Positions 57,147 to 64,000 of a stretch of DNA of 64,000 bases are shown piece by piece; the stretch's first letter is position 1; each line of letters begins with the position of its first letter. This DNA comes from Magnetospirillum sp902729445 (GTDB lineage: Bacteria > Pseudomonadota > Alphaproteobacteria > Rhodospirillales > Magnetospirillaceae). Under the pieces are notes generated by a model. It was not told the DNA's origin. It worked only from the letters and a program-made list of their open reading frames with translations, and did not search any database. The DNA is taken from contig NZ_CACVCE010000002.1 in NCBI RefSeq assembly GCF_902729445.1, forward strand, positions 1-64,000, given 5' to 3'. A program made the position numbers and the translations under genes.

Positions 57147-57593
57147 ATGCTGTCCAGCAAGGCCAAATACGGGTTGAAGGCGATGGTTCATCTGGCCCGC
57201 AAGGCCGGGGACGGCTCGGTGCTGATCGCCGACATCGCCGAGGCCGAGCGCATCCCCAAGAAGTTCCTGGACGCCATCTTGCTGGAGATGAAGAAGGTCG
57301 GCCTGTTGTCCTCGAAGAAGGGCAAGGGCGGCGGCTATGTGCTGGCGCGGCCGGCGGAAAAAATCCTGGTCGGCGACATCGTCCGCCTGCTGGATGGGCC
57401 GCTGGCGCCGGTTCCCTGCGTGTCCCGCACCGCCTATCGTCGCTGCGACGATTGCGTCGACGAGACCAATTGCGCCATCCGCGCGGTGATGGGCGAGGTC
57501 AGGGACGCCATCGCCGCCATCCTGGACAAGACCAGCCTGGCAGACATGGCCTTTGCCATGAAGCCCGAACCGATCCTGATGTACGACATCTGA
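57147..57593 (+). CDS. Rrf2-family transcriptional regulator
   Basis: Encodes 148 residues. An N-terminal winged helix (MLSSKAKYGLKAMVHLA, then KKGKGGGYVLARPAEKI) is typical of Rrf2/CymR/IscR. Four Cys lie in CVSRTAYRRCDDCVDETNC, so a [2Fe-2S] cluster or thiol sensing is possible, though spacing differs from IscR. It lies directly before a sulfate importer whose promoter carries a clear dyad, so control of sulfur uptake is the likely job. It starts 3 bp after the glycosyltransferase stop, possibly read from that gene's transcript. Confidence 0.92.
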   Translation: MLSSKAKYGLKAMVHLARKAGDGSVLIADIAEAERIPKKFLDAILLEMKKVGLLSSKKGKGGGYVLARPAEKILVGDIVRLLDGPLAPVPCVSRTAYRRCDDCVDETNCAIRAVMGEVRDAIAAILDKTSLADMAFAMKPEPILMYDI

Positions 57594-57614
57594 ATTCGCC
57601 CGGGTGAAAGGGCG

Positions 57615-57667
57615 TTGACACCTCGCAATCTATAAATCTATAAATCAATAGATTTTTAGAGAAGGAG
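57615..57667 (+). promoter_or_regulatory. cysP promoter with overlapping Rrf2-type operator
   Basis: TTGACA at 57615-57620 and TATAAA at 57639-57644 (18-bp spacer) form a strong sigma-70 promoter. AATCTAT (57635-57641) and ATAGATT (57648-57654) form a palindrome over the -10, with another AATCTAT at 57627-57633. GGAGG at 57663-57667 is the ribosome site. A bound repressor here would block RNA polymerase; the Rrf2 protein just upstream is the obvious candidate. Confidence 0.7.
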
Positions 57668-57673
57668 GTCGCG

Positions 57674-58714
57674 ATGTTGCGTTTCATCGACGAGGATTGG
57701 GGTCGGCTGGGCCTGGGTCTGCTGGCGGCGTTGATCATCGCCGTGGGGGGTGCGCTGCTGATCCCGGGCGCCCGCGCCGCCGAGCCCCGGGCGCTTCTGA
57801 ACGTGTCCTACGATCCCACCCGCGAGCTTTACCAGGACATCAATCAGGCGTTCGCCGCCCAATGGCGGGTCTCGACCGGCGAGAGCTTGAAGATCAACCA
57901 GTCGCATGGCGGCTCGGGCAAGCAGGCCCGCTCGATCATCGACGGGCTGGAATCCGATGTCGCCACCCTGGCGCTCGCCTACGACATCGATGCCGTCGCC
58001 GACCGCGGCCTGATCGACACCGCCTGGCAGAAGCGGCTGGCCCATAACAGCGCGCCCTACACCTCGACCATCGTCTTCCTGGTCAGGAAGGGCAATCCCA
58101 AGGCGATCCGCGACTGGGGCGACCTGATCAGGCCCGGCGTGCAGGTGATCACCCCCAATCCCAAGACCTCGGGCGGGGCGCGGTGGAACTATCTGGCCGC
58201 CTGGGGCTGGGCGCTGGACAAGTGGGGCAACGACCCCGCCAAGGCCGAGGACTTCGTCAAAGCCTTGTTTCGCAATGTTCCGGTGATGGATACCGGGGCC
58301 AGGGGTGCGACCACCACCTTCGCCCAGCGCGGTATCGGCGACGTCTTGCTGGCCTGGGAGAACGAGGCGATTCTGGCCCTGACCGAGTTGGGCGGCGGTT
58401 TCGAGATCGTCGTGCCCACCCTGTCGATCCTGGCCGAGCCGCCGGTGGCGGTGGTCGACAAGGTGGTCGATCGCAAGGGCACCCGCGCCGTGGCCGAGGC
58501 CTATGTCGCCTTCCTGTACACGCCCGAGGCCCAGAAGATCATCGCCCGCCACCATTACCGGCCGCGCGACCCCGACGTGGTGCGCCAGACCGCCAAGGAT
58601 TTCCCGCCGGTCAAGCTGTTCACCATCGATGACGTGTTCGGCGGCTGGCGTGCCGCCCAGGCCGCGCACTTCGCCGATGGCGGCGTGTTCGACCGCATCG
58701 TGGCGAGGAAGTGA
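57674..58714 (+). CDS. cysP: Sulfate ABC transporter substrate-binding protein
   Basis: Encodes 346 residues. The N-terminus has a hydrophobic export segment (about 13-35, ending GARAAEP) after a longer-than-usual charged start. Sbp/CysP signatures: LLNVSYDPTRELYQDINQAF, INQSHGGSGKQARSII, ADVVTLAL-like SDVATLALAYD and NPKTSGGARWNYLAAW. It captures sulfate or thiosulfate in the periplasm for CysTWA. First in the operon cysPTWA behind a strong promoter and GGAGG site. Its stop overlaps the cysT start (TGATG). Confidence 0.95.
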   Translation: MLRFIDEDWGRLGLGLLAALIIAVGGALLIPGARAAEPRALLNVSYDPTRELYQDINQAFAAQWRVSTGESLKINQSHGGSGKQARSIIDGLESDVATLALAYDIDAVADRGLIDTAWQKRLAHNSAPYTSTIVFLVRKGNPKAIRDWGDLIRPGVQVITPNPKTSGGARWNYLAAWGWALDKWGNDPAKAEDFVKALFRNVPVMDTGARGATTTFAQRGIGDVLLAWENEAILALTELGGGFEIVVPTLSILAEPPVAVVDKVVDRKGTRAVAEAYVAFLYTPEAQKIIARHHYRPRDPDVVRQTAKDFPPVKLFTIDDVFGGWRAAQAAHFADGGVFDRIVARK

Positions 58715-59556
58715 TGGGCGCGCAGGCGTTGCGCCGCCGCGTGCTGCCGGGCTTCGACCTGACCCTGGGCCTGACGCTGGCCTGGGTGTCGCTGGTGGTG
58801 CTGATCCCCCTGGCGGCGCTGTTCGCCAAGGCCTGGGCCTTGAGCCTGGGCCAATGGCTGGCGATCCTGGGCGATGCGCGGGTTCTGGCGGCGCTTCGGC
58901 TGTCGTTCGGCGGCGCCCTGGCGGCGGCCCTGGTGGCCGGGGCGGCCGGCCTGCTGGTCGCCTGGGTGCTGGTCCGTTATCGCTTTCCCGGCCATCGCCT
59001 GGCCGATGCCGCCATCGACCTGCCCTTCGCCCTGCCCACCGCCGTCGCCGGCATCGCGCTCGCCACCTTGTACGCCCCGACCGGCTGGATCGGCCGCTGG
59101 CTGGAGCCGGTGGGCATCAAGATCGCCTATGCTCCGGCCGGGGTGGTGCTGGCGATGGTGTTCATCGGCCTGCCCTTCGTGGTCCGCACCGTCGAACCGG
59201 TGCTGGCCGACCTGGACCGCGACGTCGAGGAAGCCGCCGCCACCCTGGGGGCCACCCCCCTGACCATCTTTGTTCGGGTGATCCTGCCGGCGGTGGTGCC
59301 GGCCTGGGCCACCGGCTTCGCCCTGGCCTTCGCCCGCGCCGTCGGCGAATACGGCTCGGTGGTGTTCCTGGCCGGCAATCTGCCGGGCCTGTCGGAAATC
59401 GCCCCGCTGCTGATCATCACCAAGCTGGAACAGTACGATTATCCCGGCGCCACCGCCATTGCCGCCCTGATGCTGCTGCTGTCCTTCGTCATGCTGCTGG
59501 CCATGAACGGTCTGCAGGGCTGGGGGCGGGCCCGCCGGGGCGAGGGACGGTCATGA
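58714..59556 (+). CDS. cysT: Sulfate ABC transporter permease CysT
   Basis: Encodes 280 residues from ATG 58714 (TGATG junction with cysP). Six membrane helices and the binding-protein-dependent transport motif EEAAATLGATPLTIFVRVILPA (EAA loop) that contacts the ATPase, plus DLPFALPTAVAGIALATLY. CysT and CysW form the inner-membrane sulfate channel. The stop overlaps the cysW ATG (ATGA). Confidence 0.95.
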   Translation: MGAQALRRRVLPGFDLTLGLTLAWVSLVVLIPLAALFAKAWALSLGQWLAILGDARVLAALRLSFGGALAAALVAGAAGLLVAWVLVRYRFPGHRLADAAIDLPFALPTAVAGIALATLYAPTGWIGRWLEPVGIKIAYAPAGVVLAMVFIGLPFVVRTVEPVLADLDRDVEEAAATLGATPLTIFVRVILPAVVPAWATGFALAFARAVGEYGSVVFLAGNLPGLSEIAPLLIITKLEQYDYPGATAIAALMLLLSFVMLLAMNGLQGWGRARRGEGRS

Positions 59557-60368
59557 TCGCCCGCAAGCTGTTGATCGGGCTGGCGGTGGTCGTGCTGGCG
59601 CTGCTGCTGGGCCTGCCGCTGGCGGTGGTGATCGTCGAGGCGCTGGGACGGGGCGTGGCGCCGTTCCTGGCTCGCCTGGCCGATCCCGACAGCCTGGCCG
59701 CCCTGCGGCTGACCTTGCTGGTGGCCGCCATCGCGGTGCCGCTGAATCTGGGGTTCGGCCTGGCCGCCAGTTGGGCCATCGCCAAGTTCGACTTTCGCGG
59801 CAAGAGCCTGCTGCTGAGCGTGGTCGATCTGCCGTTCTCGGTGTCGCCGGTGATTTCCGGGCTGGTGTGGGTGCTGTTGTTCGGCGCCCAGGGCTGGCTG
59901 GGGCCATGGCTGGCCGACCACGGCATCCGGCTGATCTTCGCGGTGCCGGGCCTGGTGTTGGCCACCTTGTTCGTCACCTTTCCCTTCGTTGCCCGCGAGT
60001 TGATCCCCTTGATGCAGGAACAAGGCCGAGATGCCGAGGAAGCGGCGGCAACCCTGGGGGCGGGCGGCCTGCACACCTTCCTGAAGGTTACCTTGCCCGA
60101 TGTCCGTTGGGGCCTGCTGTACGGCGTGCTGCTGTGCAACGCCCGGGCGATGGGCGAATTCGGCGCCGTCTCGGTGGTGTCGGGGCACATTCGCGGTCTG
60201 ACCAACACCCTGCCTTTGCACGTGGAGATTCTCTACAATGAATATGATTTCGTCGGCGCCTTCGCCGTCGCCTCGCTTCTGGCCGCACTGGCTTTGGTCA
60301 CGTTGGCGGCGAAATCCGCCCTTGAATGGGCGCACCAGGACGGACTGGCCCGGCTCCACCGCCACTGA
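59553..60368 (+). CDS. cysW: Sulfate ABC transporter permease CysW
   Basis: Encodes 271 residues with six membrane helices. Features: DLPFSVSPVISGLVWVLLFG, FPFVARELIPLMQEQGRDAEEAAATLGA (EAA loop) and RAMGEFGAVSVVSGHIRG, all usual in CysW. ATG 59553 overlaps the cysT stop. Its 3' end overlaps the cysA reading frame by dozens of bases. Confidence 0.95.
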   Translation: MIARKLLIGLAVVVLALLLGLPLAVVIVEALGRGVAPFLARLADPDSLAALRLTLLVAAIAVPLNLGFGLAASWAIAKFDFRGKSLLLSVVDLPFSVSPVISGLVWVLLFGAQGWLGPWLADHGIRLIFAVPGLVLATLFVTFPFVARELIPLMQEQGRDAEEAAATLGAGGLHTFLKVTLPDVRWGLLYGVLLCNARAMGEFGAVSVVSGHIRGLTNTLPLHVEILYNEYDFVGAFAVASLLAALALVTLAAKSALEWAHQDGLARLHRH

Positions 60369-61392
60369 GGCGATCCGCATCGACAGCGTCAGCCGCCGAT
60401 TCGGCGCCTTCCAGGCCCTGGATCAGGTGTCGCTGTCGGTGGCGCCCGGCGAGTTGGTGGCCCTGCTGGGGCCATCGGGATCGGGCAAGACCACGTTGCT
60501 GCGGCTGCTGGCCGGGCTGGATTTCCCCGATGCCGGCGCCATCGCCCTGCACGGTGCCGACGCAACCCATCTGCCCACCGGCAAGCGCGGCATCGGCTTC
60601 GTCTTCCAGAACTACGCCCTGTTTCGCCACATGAGCGTGGCCGACAACATCGCCTTCGGCCTGAAGGTGCGGCCGCGCGGCCTGCGACCGCCGGCCGCCG
60701 AGATCGCTGCCCGGGTCGAGCGCCTGCTGCATCTGGTCAAGCTGGACGGCCTGGGCGGGCGCTATCCGGCGCAATTGTCGGGCGGCCAGCGCCAGCGGGT
60801 GGCCCTGGCCCGCGCCCTGGCCATCGAGCCCAGGCTGCTGCTGCTGGACGAGCCGTTCGGCGCCCTGGACGCCCAGGTCCGCAAGGGCCTGCGCCGGTGG
60901 GTGCGCGACCTGCACCACCAGCTTGGCCTGACCGGCGTGCTGGTCACCCACGACCAGGAAGAGGCGCTCGAGATCGCCGATCGGGTGGTGGTGATGAAGG
61001 ATGGCCGGATCGAACAGGTGGGCACACCACGCCAGCTTTACGACCATCCGGCCTCGCCGTTCGTGTGGCGGTTCCTGGGCCAATGCAACGCGCTGCCTTG
61101 CGTGGTCGAGAACGGCCTGGCCCGGATCGGCGATCTGGCCCTGGCGGCCAGCCCGGGCGACGGACCCGGGACCTTGTTCTTCCGGCCGCACGACGTGATC
61201 CTTGGCCGGGAAGGTGGGGTTTTGGCCCGGATCAGTCATGTGACGGTGACCGGCGCTGTGGTCAGGGTCGAACTCGATCTGGCCGGGCACAAGATCGAGG
61301 CTGAACTGACCCGCGAAACGGCCGATCGAGGGATCGAGGTGGGCCAGACGGTCGGGGTCACCTTGCGAAAGCTCGCCTTCTTCGGGCAATGA
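60322..61392 (+). CDS. cysA: Sulfate ABC transporter ATPase CysA
   Basis: Encodes about 356 residues. The family match begins at IRIDSVSRRFGAFQAL (near 60373). There is no ATG or GTG just before it; TTG 60322 is the nearest start upstream, and ATG 60238 gives a 384-residue protein that overlaps cysW by 131 bp. I list the TTG. Walker A (GPSGSGKTTLL), signature LSGGQRQRVALARAL, Walker B (LLLLDEPFGALD) and the His switch (VTHDQEEALEIADRV) are intact. A C-terminal TOBE-like domain follows. Last gene of the operon; a terminator hairpin follows. Confidence 0.93.
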   Translation: MNGRTRTDWPGSTATEAIRIDSVSRRFGAFQALDQVSLSVAPGELVALLGPSGSGKTTLLRLLAGLDFPDAGAIALHGADATHLPTGKRGIGFVFQNYALFRHMSVADNIAFGLKVRPRGLRPPAAEIAARVERLLHLVKLDGLGGRYPAQLSGGQRQRVALARALAIEPRLLLLDEPFGALDAQVRKGLRRWVRDLHHQLGLTGVLVTHDQEEALEIADRVVVMKDGRIEQVGTPRQLYDHPASPFVWRFLGQCNALPCVVENGLARIGDLALAASPGDGPGTLFFRPHDVILGREGGVLARISHVTVTGAVVRVELDLAGHKIEAELTRETADRGIEVGQTVGVTLRKLAFFGQ

Positions 61393-61395
61393 AGA

Positions 61396-61430
61396 CGGCC
61401 CGCGCCACCATGGGCGCGGGCCGATTCCCT
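61396..61430. terminator. Bidirectional terminator-like hairpin between cysA and the MCP gene
   Basis: CGGCCCGCGCC (61396-61406) pairs with GGCGCGGGCCG (61413-61423) across a 6-nt loop. It is followed by only a few T, so its strength is unsure, but it sits exactly between two convergent 3' ends. Confidence 0.6.
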
Positions 61431-61433
61431 GGG

Positions 61434-63116
61434 TCAGGCGGCGCGGATTTCCGACAGGAAGGCGGTGACCTCGCCGGCCAACTGGCGCGACACGGTCTTC
61501 AAGCCGTCGGCCGAGCCATAGACCTGATCGGCCATCACCTTGGTTTCCTGGGCGGCGTTGGCCACCACCGCGACATTGTCGGCCGCCGCCGAGGTGCCGG
61601 CCGCCGCCTGGGCGACCGAGCGGGCGATTTCGCTGGTGGCGGCCCCTTGTTCCTCGACCGCCGCGGCGATGGCGCTCGACAGTTCGTTGATGGTCTCGAT
61701 GGTGCTGGTGATGCCCTGGATGGCATCGACCGCCTGGCGGGTTTCGCCCTGGATGGCGGCGATCTGCTGGCCGATTTCCTGGGTCGCCTTGGCGGTCTGG
61801 TTGGCCAGGCTTTTCACTTCGCCGGCGACAACCGCGAAGCCCTTGCCCGCCTCGCCCGCTCGCGCCGCTTCAATCGTGGCGTTCAGGGCCAGCAGGTTGG
61901 TCTGGCTGGCGATGGTGTTGATCAGCCCGATCACCTCGCCGATCCGGCTGGCGGCGTCGGACAGGCTTAAGACCATGCGGTTGGTGTGTTCGGCCTGCTC
62001 GACCGCCTCCCGCGAGATGGTGGCGGCATGGGCCACCTGGCGCGAAATCTCATCGACCGAGGACGACAATTCCTGGGTGGCGGCCGACACCGCCTGGACG
62101 TTGGCGGTGACCTGGCCGGTCATCGAGGTGACGCTGCCGGCCTGGACCATGGTCTGGTCGGCGTTGCCCGACAGGGTCTGCGAATTGCCCAGCAGGCTTT
62201 CCGACGAATCCTGGATCTGCTGGACGATGCCGTTGACGCGGCCTTCCAGCGACGTGGCGACCCGCTCCAGCGCCTGGCGGCGGTGGATTTCCGACTGGCG
62301 GTCCATCTCGACCTTCTCGAGTTGCGAATAGCCCAGTTTGGCCTTGGTCGCTCGCAACAGCGCGGTCAGGCGCTGGTACTCGCTGACCGGCTCGTCGGTG
62401 ATGTCGTGGGCGAAATCGCCGCGTGCCAGGGCGTCGAAATGGCCTTCCATGCGGTTCAGGGGCGCATTGATGCGGCCGATCAGGGCTCGGCCCAGGCCAA
62501 CGGCCGCCACCAGGGCGGCGATGATGACGCCGATGCCGGCGGTGTCCATGTTCAGATTGATCAGCTCGGCGGCGGCGATGGTCAGAATGACCGGTACGCT
62601 CATCGCCAGCACCATGAGTCCGGTGACACTGTTCCTGGCGTGGGCGATGGCGCCGGCCAGGCCGGTGCGGATCACGCGGCCCTCCTTGATCACCATGCCG
62701 TTTGCCCGGCCCTCGCGAAGGTCGGTGTACAGCCTTTCGGCCGCCGCCACCTGCTCGCGACTGGGCTTCGAGCGGATCGACACGAAGCCGGTGATCTGGC
62801 CGTTCTCGGTGACCGGCGTGACGTTGGCCCGCACCCAGTAATGGTCGCCATTCCTGGTGCGGTTCTTGACGAAGCCTTCCCACGGCTTGCCGGCCTTGAT
62901 GGTCTGCCACAGATCGGCAAAGGCTTCCTTCGGCATGTGGGGATGGCGCACCAGATTGTGCGGGCTGCCCAGCAGTTCCTCCTCGGTGAAGCCGCTGATG
63001 TCGATGAAGGCCTTGTTGACGAAGATGATGCGGCCGCCGGCATCGGTGCGCGATACCAGCATTTCGCCGTCGTTCATCATGACTTCGCGGTTGGTGATCG
63101 GTCCGTTGTCGCGCAT
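61434..63116 (-). CDS. Aer-like PAS methyl-accepting chemotaxis protein
   Basis: Encodes 560 residues from ATG 63116 with GAGG 6 bp upstream. An N-terminal PAS (about 10-120) has HPHMPKEAFADLW and YWVRANVTPV, the Aer-type signature associated with FAD binding and energy or redox taxis. A membrane hairpin (about 163-183 and 192-213) follows, then HAMP-like sequence and an MCP signalling domain with NLLALNATIEAARAGEAGKGFAVVAGEV. It has no periplasmic sensor. Its PAS closely resembles that of the larger receptor at 32003-34936, suggesting a common origin. Confidence 0.93.
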   Translation of the reverse strand: MRDNGPITNREVMMNDGEMLVSRTDAGGRIIFVNKAFIDISGFTEEELLGSPHNLVRHPHMPKEAFADLWQTIKAGKPWEGFVKNRTRNGDHYWVRANVTPVTENGQITGFVSIRSKPSREQVAAAERLYTDLREGRANGMVIKEGRVIRTGLAGAIAHARNSVTGLMVLAMSVPVILTIAAAELINLNMDTAGIGVIIAALVAAVGLGRALIGRINAPLNRMEGHFDALARGDFAHDITDEPVSEYQRLTALLRATKAKLGYSQLEKVEMDRQSEIHRRQALERVATSLEGRVNGIVQQIQDSSESLLGNSQTLSGNADQTMVQAGSVTSMTGQVTANVQAVSAATQELSSSVDEISRQVAHAATISREAVEQAEHTNRMVLSLSDAASRIGEVIGLINTIASQTNLLALNATIEAARAGEAGKGFAVVAGEVKSLANQTAKATQEIGQQIAAIQGETRQAVDAIQGITSTIETINELSSAIAAAVEEQGAATSEIARSVAQAAAGTSAAADNVAVVANAAQETKVMADQVYGSADGLKTVSRQLAGEVTAFLSEIRAA

Positions 63117-63366
63117 GGGAAACCTCGCCGTCTTAAGAATGAGAAGCATACTTAGGTCTAGTACGTGGTCGAGTCGTCGGGGAAATCAACCACAAAATTT
63201 TTGTTTTTCGTAATTCCAGCTAAGGTTTGAAGGCATTGTATAAAAAAGAAAAATACGCACATACCCAAGCGTGGTAGTGGGACATATGCGTGCCCTCGGA
63301 GATTGACAGCCACCCGCCCTTGGGCCATCACACAAGGACGCAGGAAGCCCGAGGGAGAATGAGCGC
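63117..63366. other. AT-rich spacer between the MCP gene and pgm
   Basis: This 250-bp divergent spacer has an A/T-rich stretch (about 63190-63275, with TTGTATAAAAAAG and AAATTTTTG) against a GC-rich background. It should hold both promoters, but I could not assign convincing -35/-10 or flagellar elements. GAGGGAGAATGAG just before pgm gives a ribosome site. Confidence 0.4.
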
Positions 63367-64000
63367 ATGAGTGCCGTCCGGATCATTCAGACCACCCCGT
63401 TCGACGGGCAGAAGCCGGGAACGTCCGGCTTGCGCAAGAAGGTCAAGACCTTCGCCCAGCCGCATTATCTGGAAAATTTCGTTCAAGCGATCTTCGGATC
63501 GATCGGCGAGGTCGGCGGCAAGGTTCTGGTGCTGGGCGGCGATGGCCGCTTTCACAACCGCACTGCCTGCCAGACCATCCTGAAGATGGCCGCCGCCAAC
63601 GGTTTCGCCCGGGTGATGGTCGGGCGTGGCGGCATCTTGTCGACGCCGGCGGCGTCTTGCGTGATCCGCAAGTACCGGACCTTCGGCGGCATCATCTTGT
63701 CGGCCAGCCACAATCCCGGCGGCCCGGATGAGGATTTCGGCATCAAGTACAACATCCCGGCCGGCGGCCCGGCCCCCGAGGCGGTGACCGAGGCGATCTT
63801 CGCCCGTTCGAAGACCATCACCGAGTACCGCATCTGGGACGGCGCCGACATCGACCTGGACCGTCTGGGGACCCAGCAATTGGGGCCGATGGCGGTCGAG
63901 GTGTTCGACCCCGTGGCCGATTACGCCGACCTGATGCAGACCCTGTTCGATTTCGACGCCATCCGCGCCGCCTTCAAGGCCGGCTTTCGCATGAAGTTCG
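63367..64000 (+). CDS. pgm: Alpha-D-glucose phosphate-specific phosphoglucomutase, 5' part
   Basis: The first 211 codons are visible; the gene runs off the window. It starts MSAVRIIQTTPFDGQKPGTSGLRK, as in Pgm. The phosphoserine loop is present (LSASHNPGG, with the catalytic Ser 114), as is LVLGGDGRFHN. Pgm interconverts glucose 1- and 6-phosphate for glycogen and sugar-nucleotide synthesis. An ATG 8 bp upstream (63359) is in another frame and was not used. GGGAG is a few bases upstream. Confidence 0.95.
   Translation, partial: MSAVRIIQTTPFDGQKPGTSGLRKKVKTFAQPHYLENFVQAIFGSIGEVGGKVLVLGGDGRFHNRTACQTILKMAAANGFARVMVGRGGILSTPAASCVIRKYRTFGGIILSASHNPGGPDEDFGIKYNIPAGGPAPEAVTEAIFARSKTITEYRIWDGADIDLDRLGTQQLGPMAVEVFDPVADYADLMQTLFDFDAIRAAFKAGFRMKF

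Noticed and set aside
63359..63366. Earlier ATG for pgm at 63359
   Set aside because: It is in a different frame from the conserved Pgm N-terminus, which begins at 63367.

Overview
The window is GC-rich bacterial chromosome with a strong third-position G/C bias. Gene content (small-type purQ/purL, monothiol grxD and bolA, parE, a liv amino-acid importer, many PAS/HD-GYP/GGDEF-EAL/MCP sensors, DUF1127 and YdcH small proteins) suggests an alphaproteobacterium of the Rhodospirillales, most like Magnetospirillum. That placement is inference from gene content; no rRNA or tRNA gene lies here and no magnetosome gene was seen. One ambiguous base (8304) and one frameshifted gene suggest draft-quality sequence.

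Layout. 1-5112: alaS between two exported nuclease-fold proteins, a lysine-tailed small exported protein and repeat-rich spacers. 5113-11411: signalling block with a CBS-PAS-GGDEF-EAL protein, a divergent Hpt/receiver-like protein that carries an assembly duplication, an OmpR-type two-component pair and a hairpin-rich spacer. 11412-18158: housekeeping (YciA-type thioesterase, parE-slyD, grxD, bolA, a RarD-type exporter) with a cysteine-rich small protein and an unrecognised membrane protein. 18223-22730: livKHMGF operon, with 4-bp start/stop overlaps from livH onward. 22965-25849: purQ-purL. 25899-28798: YdcF-like protein, methyltransferase, a DsrC/TusE-family protein without its C-terminal cysteines, a FIST protein. 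28779-34936: frameshifted Cache-GAF-HD-GYP protein and a very large PAS-MCP-PilZ chemoreceptor. 34968-40861: metal-efflux RND operon with histidine-rich and cytochrome c components. 40917-43658: binding protein, histidine kinase and receiver in one tight operon. 43660-51098: ubiX, a YdcH protein, prpE, an inverted-repeat cluster, a mutarotase, a second HD-GYP protein and a RoxA-like diheme lipoprotein. 51145-57143: DUF1127, MocR regulator, chrA, an MFS/YdjC pair and a glycosyltransferase. 57147-61392: Rrf2 regulator and cysP-T-W-A sulfate importer. 61434-64000: an Aer-like chemoreceptor and the 5' part of pgm.

Together the genes show a motile, environmentally responsive bacterium that invests heavily in cyclic-di-GMP and chemotaxis signalling, takes up sulfate and branched-chain amino acids, activates short-chain acids and exports heavy metals. 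No CRISPR array, prophage, intact insertion sequence or RNA gene could be supported. The features I would look at first are the metal-efflux operon with its apparently fused adaptor, the PAS-MCP-PilZ receptor, the cysteine-less DsrC homologue, the degenerate Hpt/receiver protein and the Rrf2 operator in the cys promoter.
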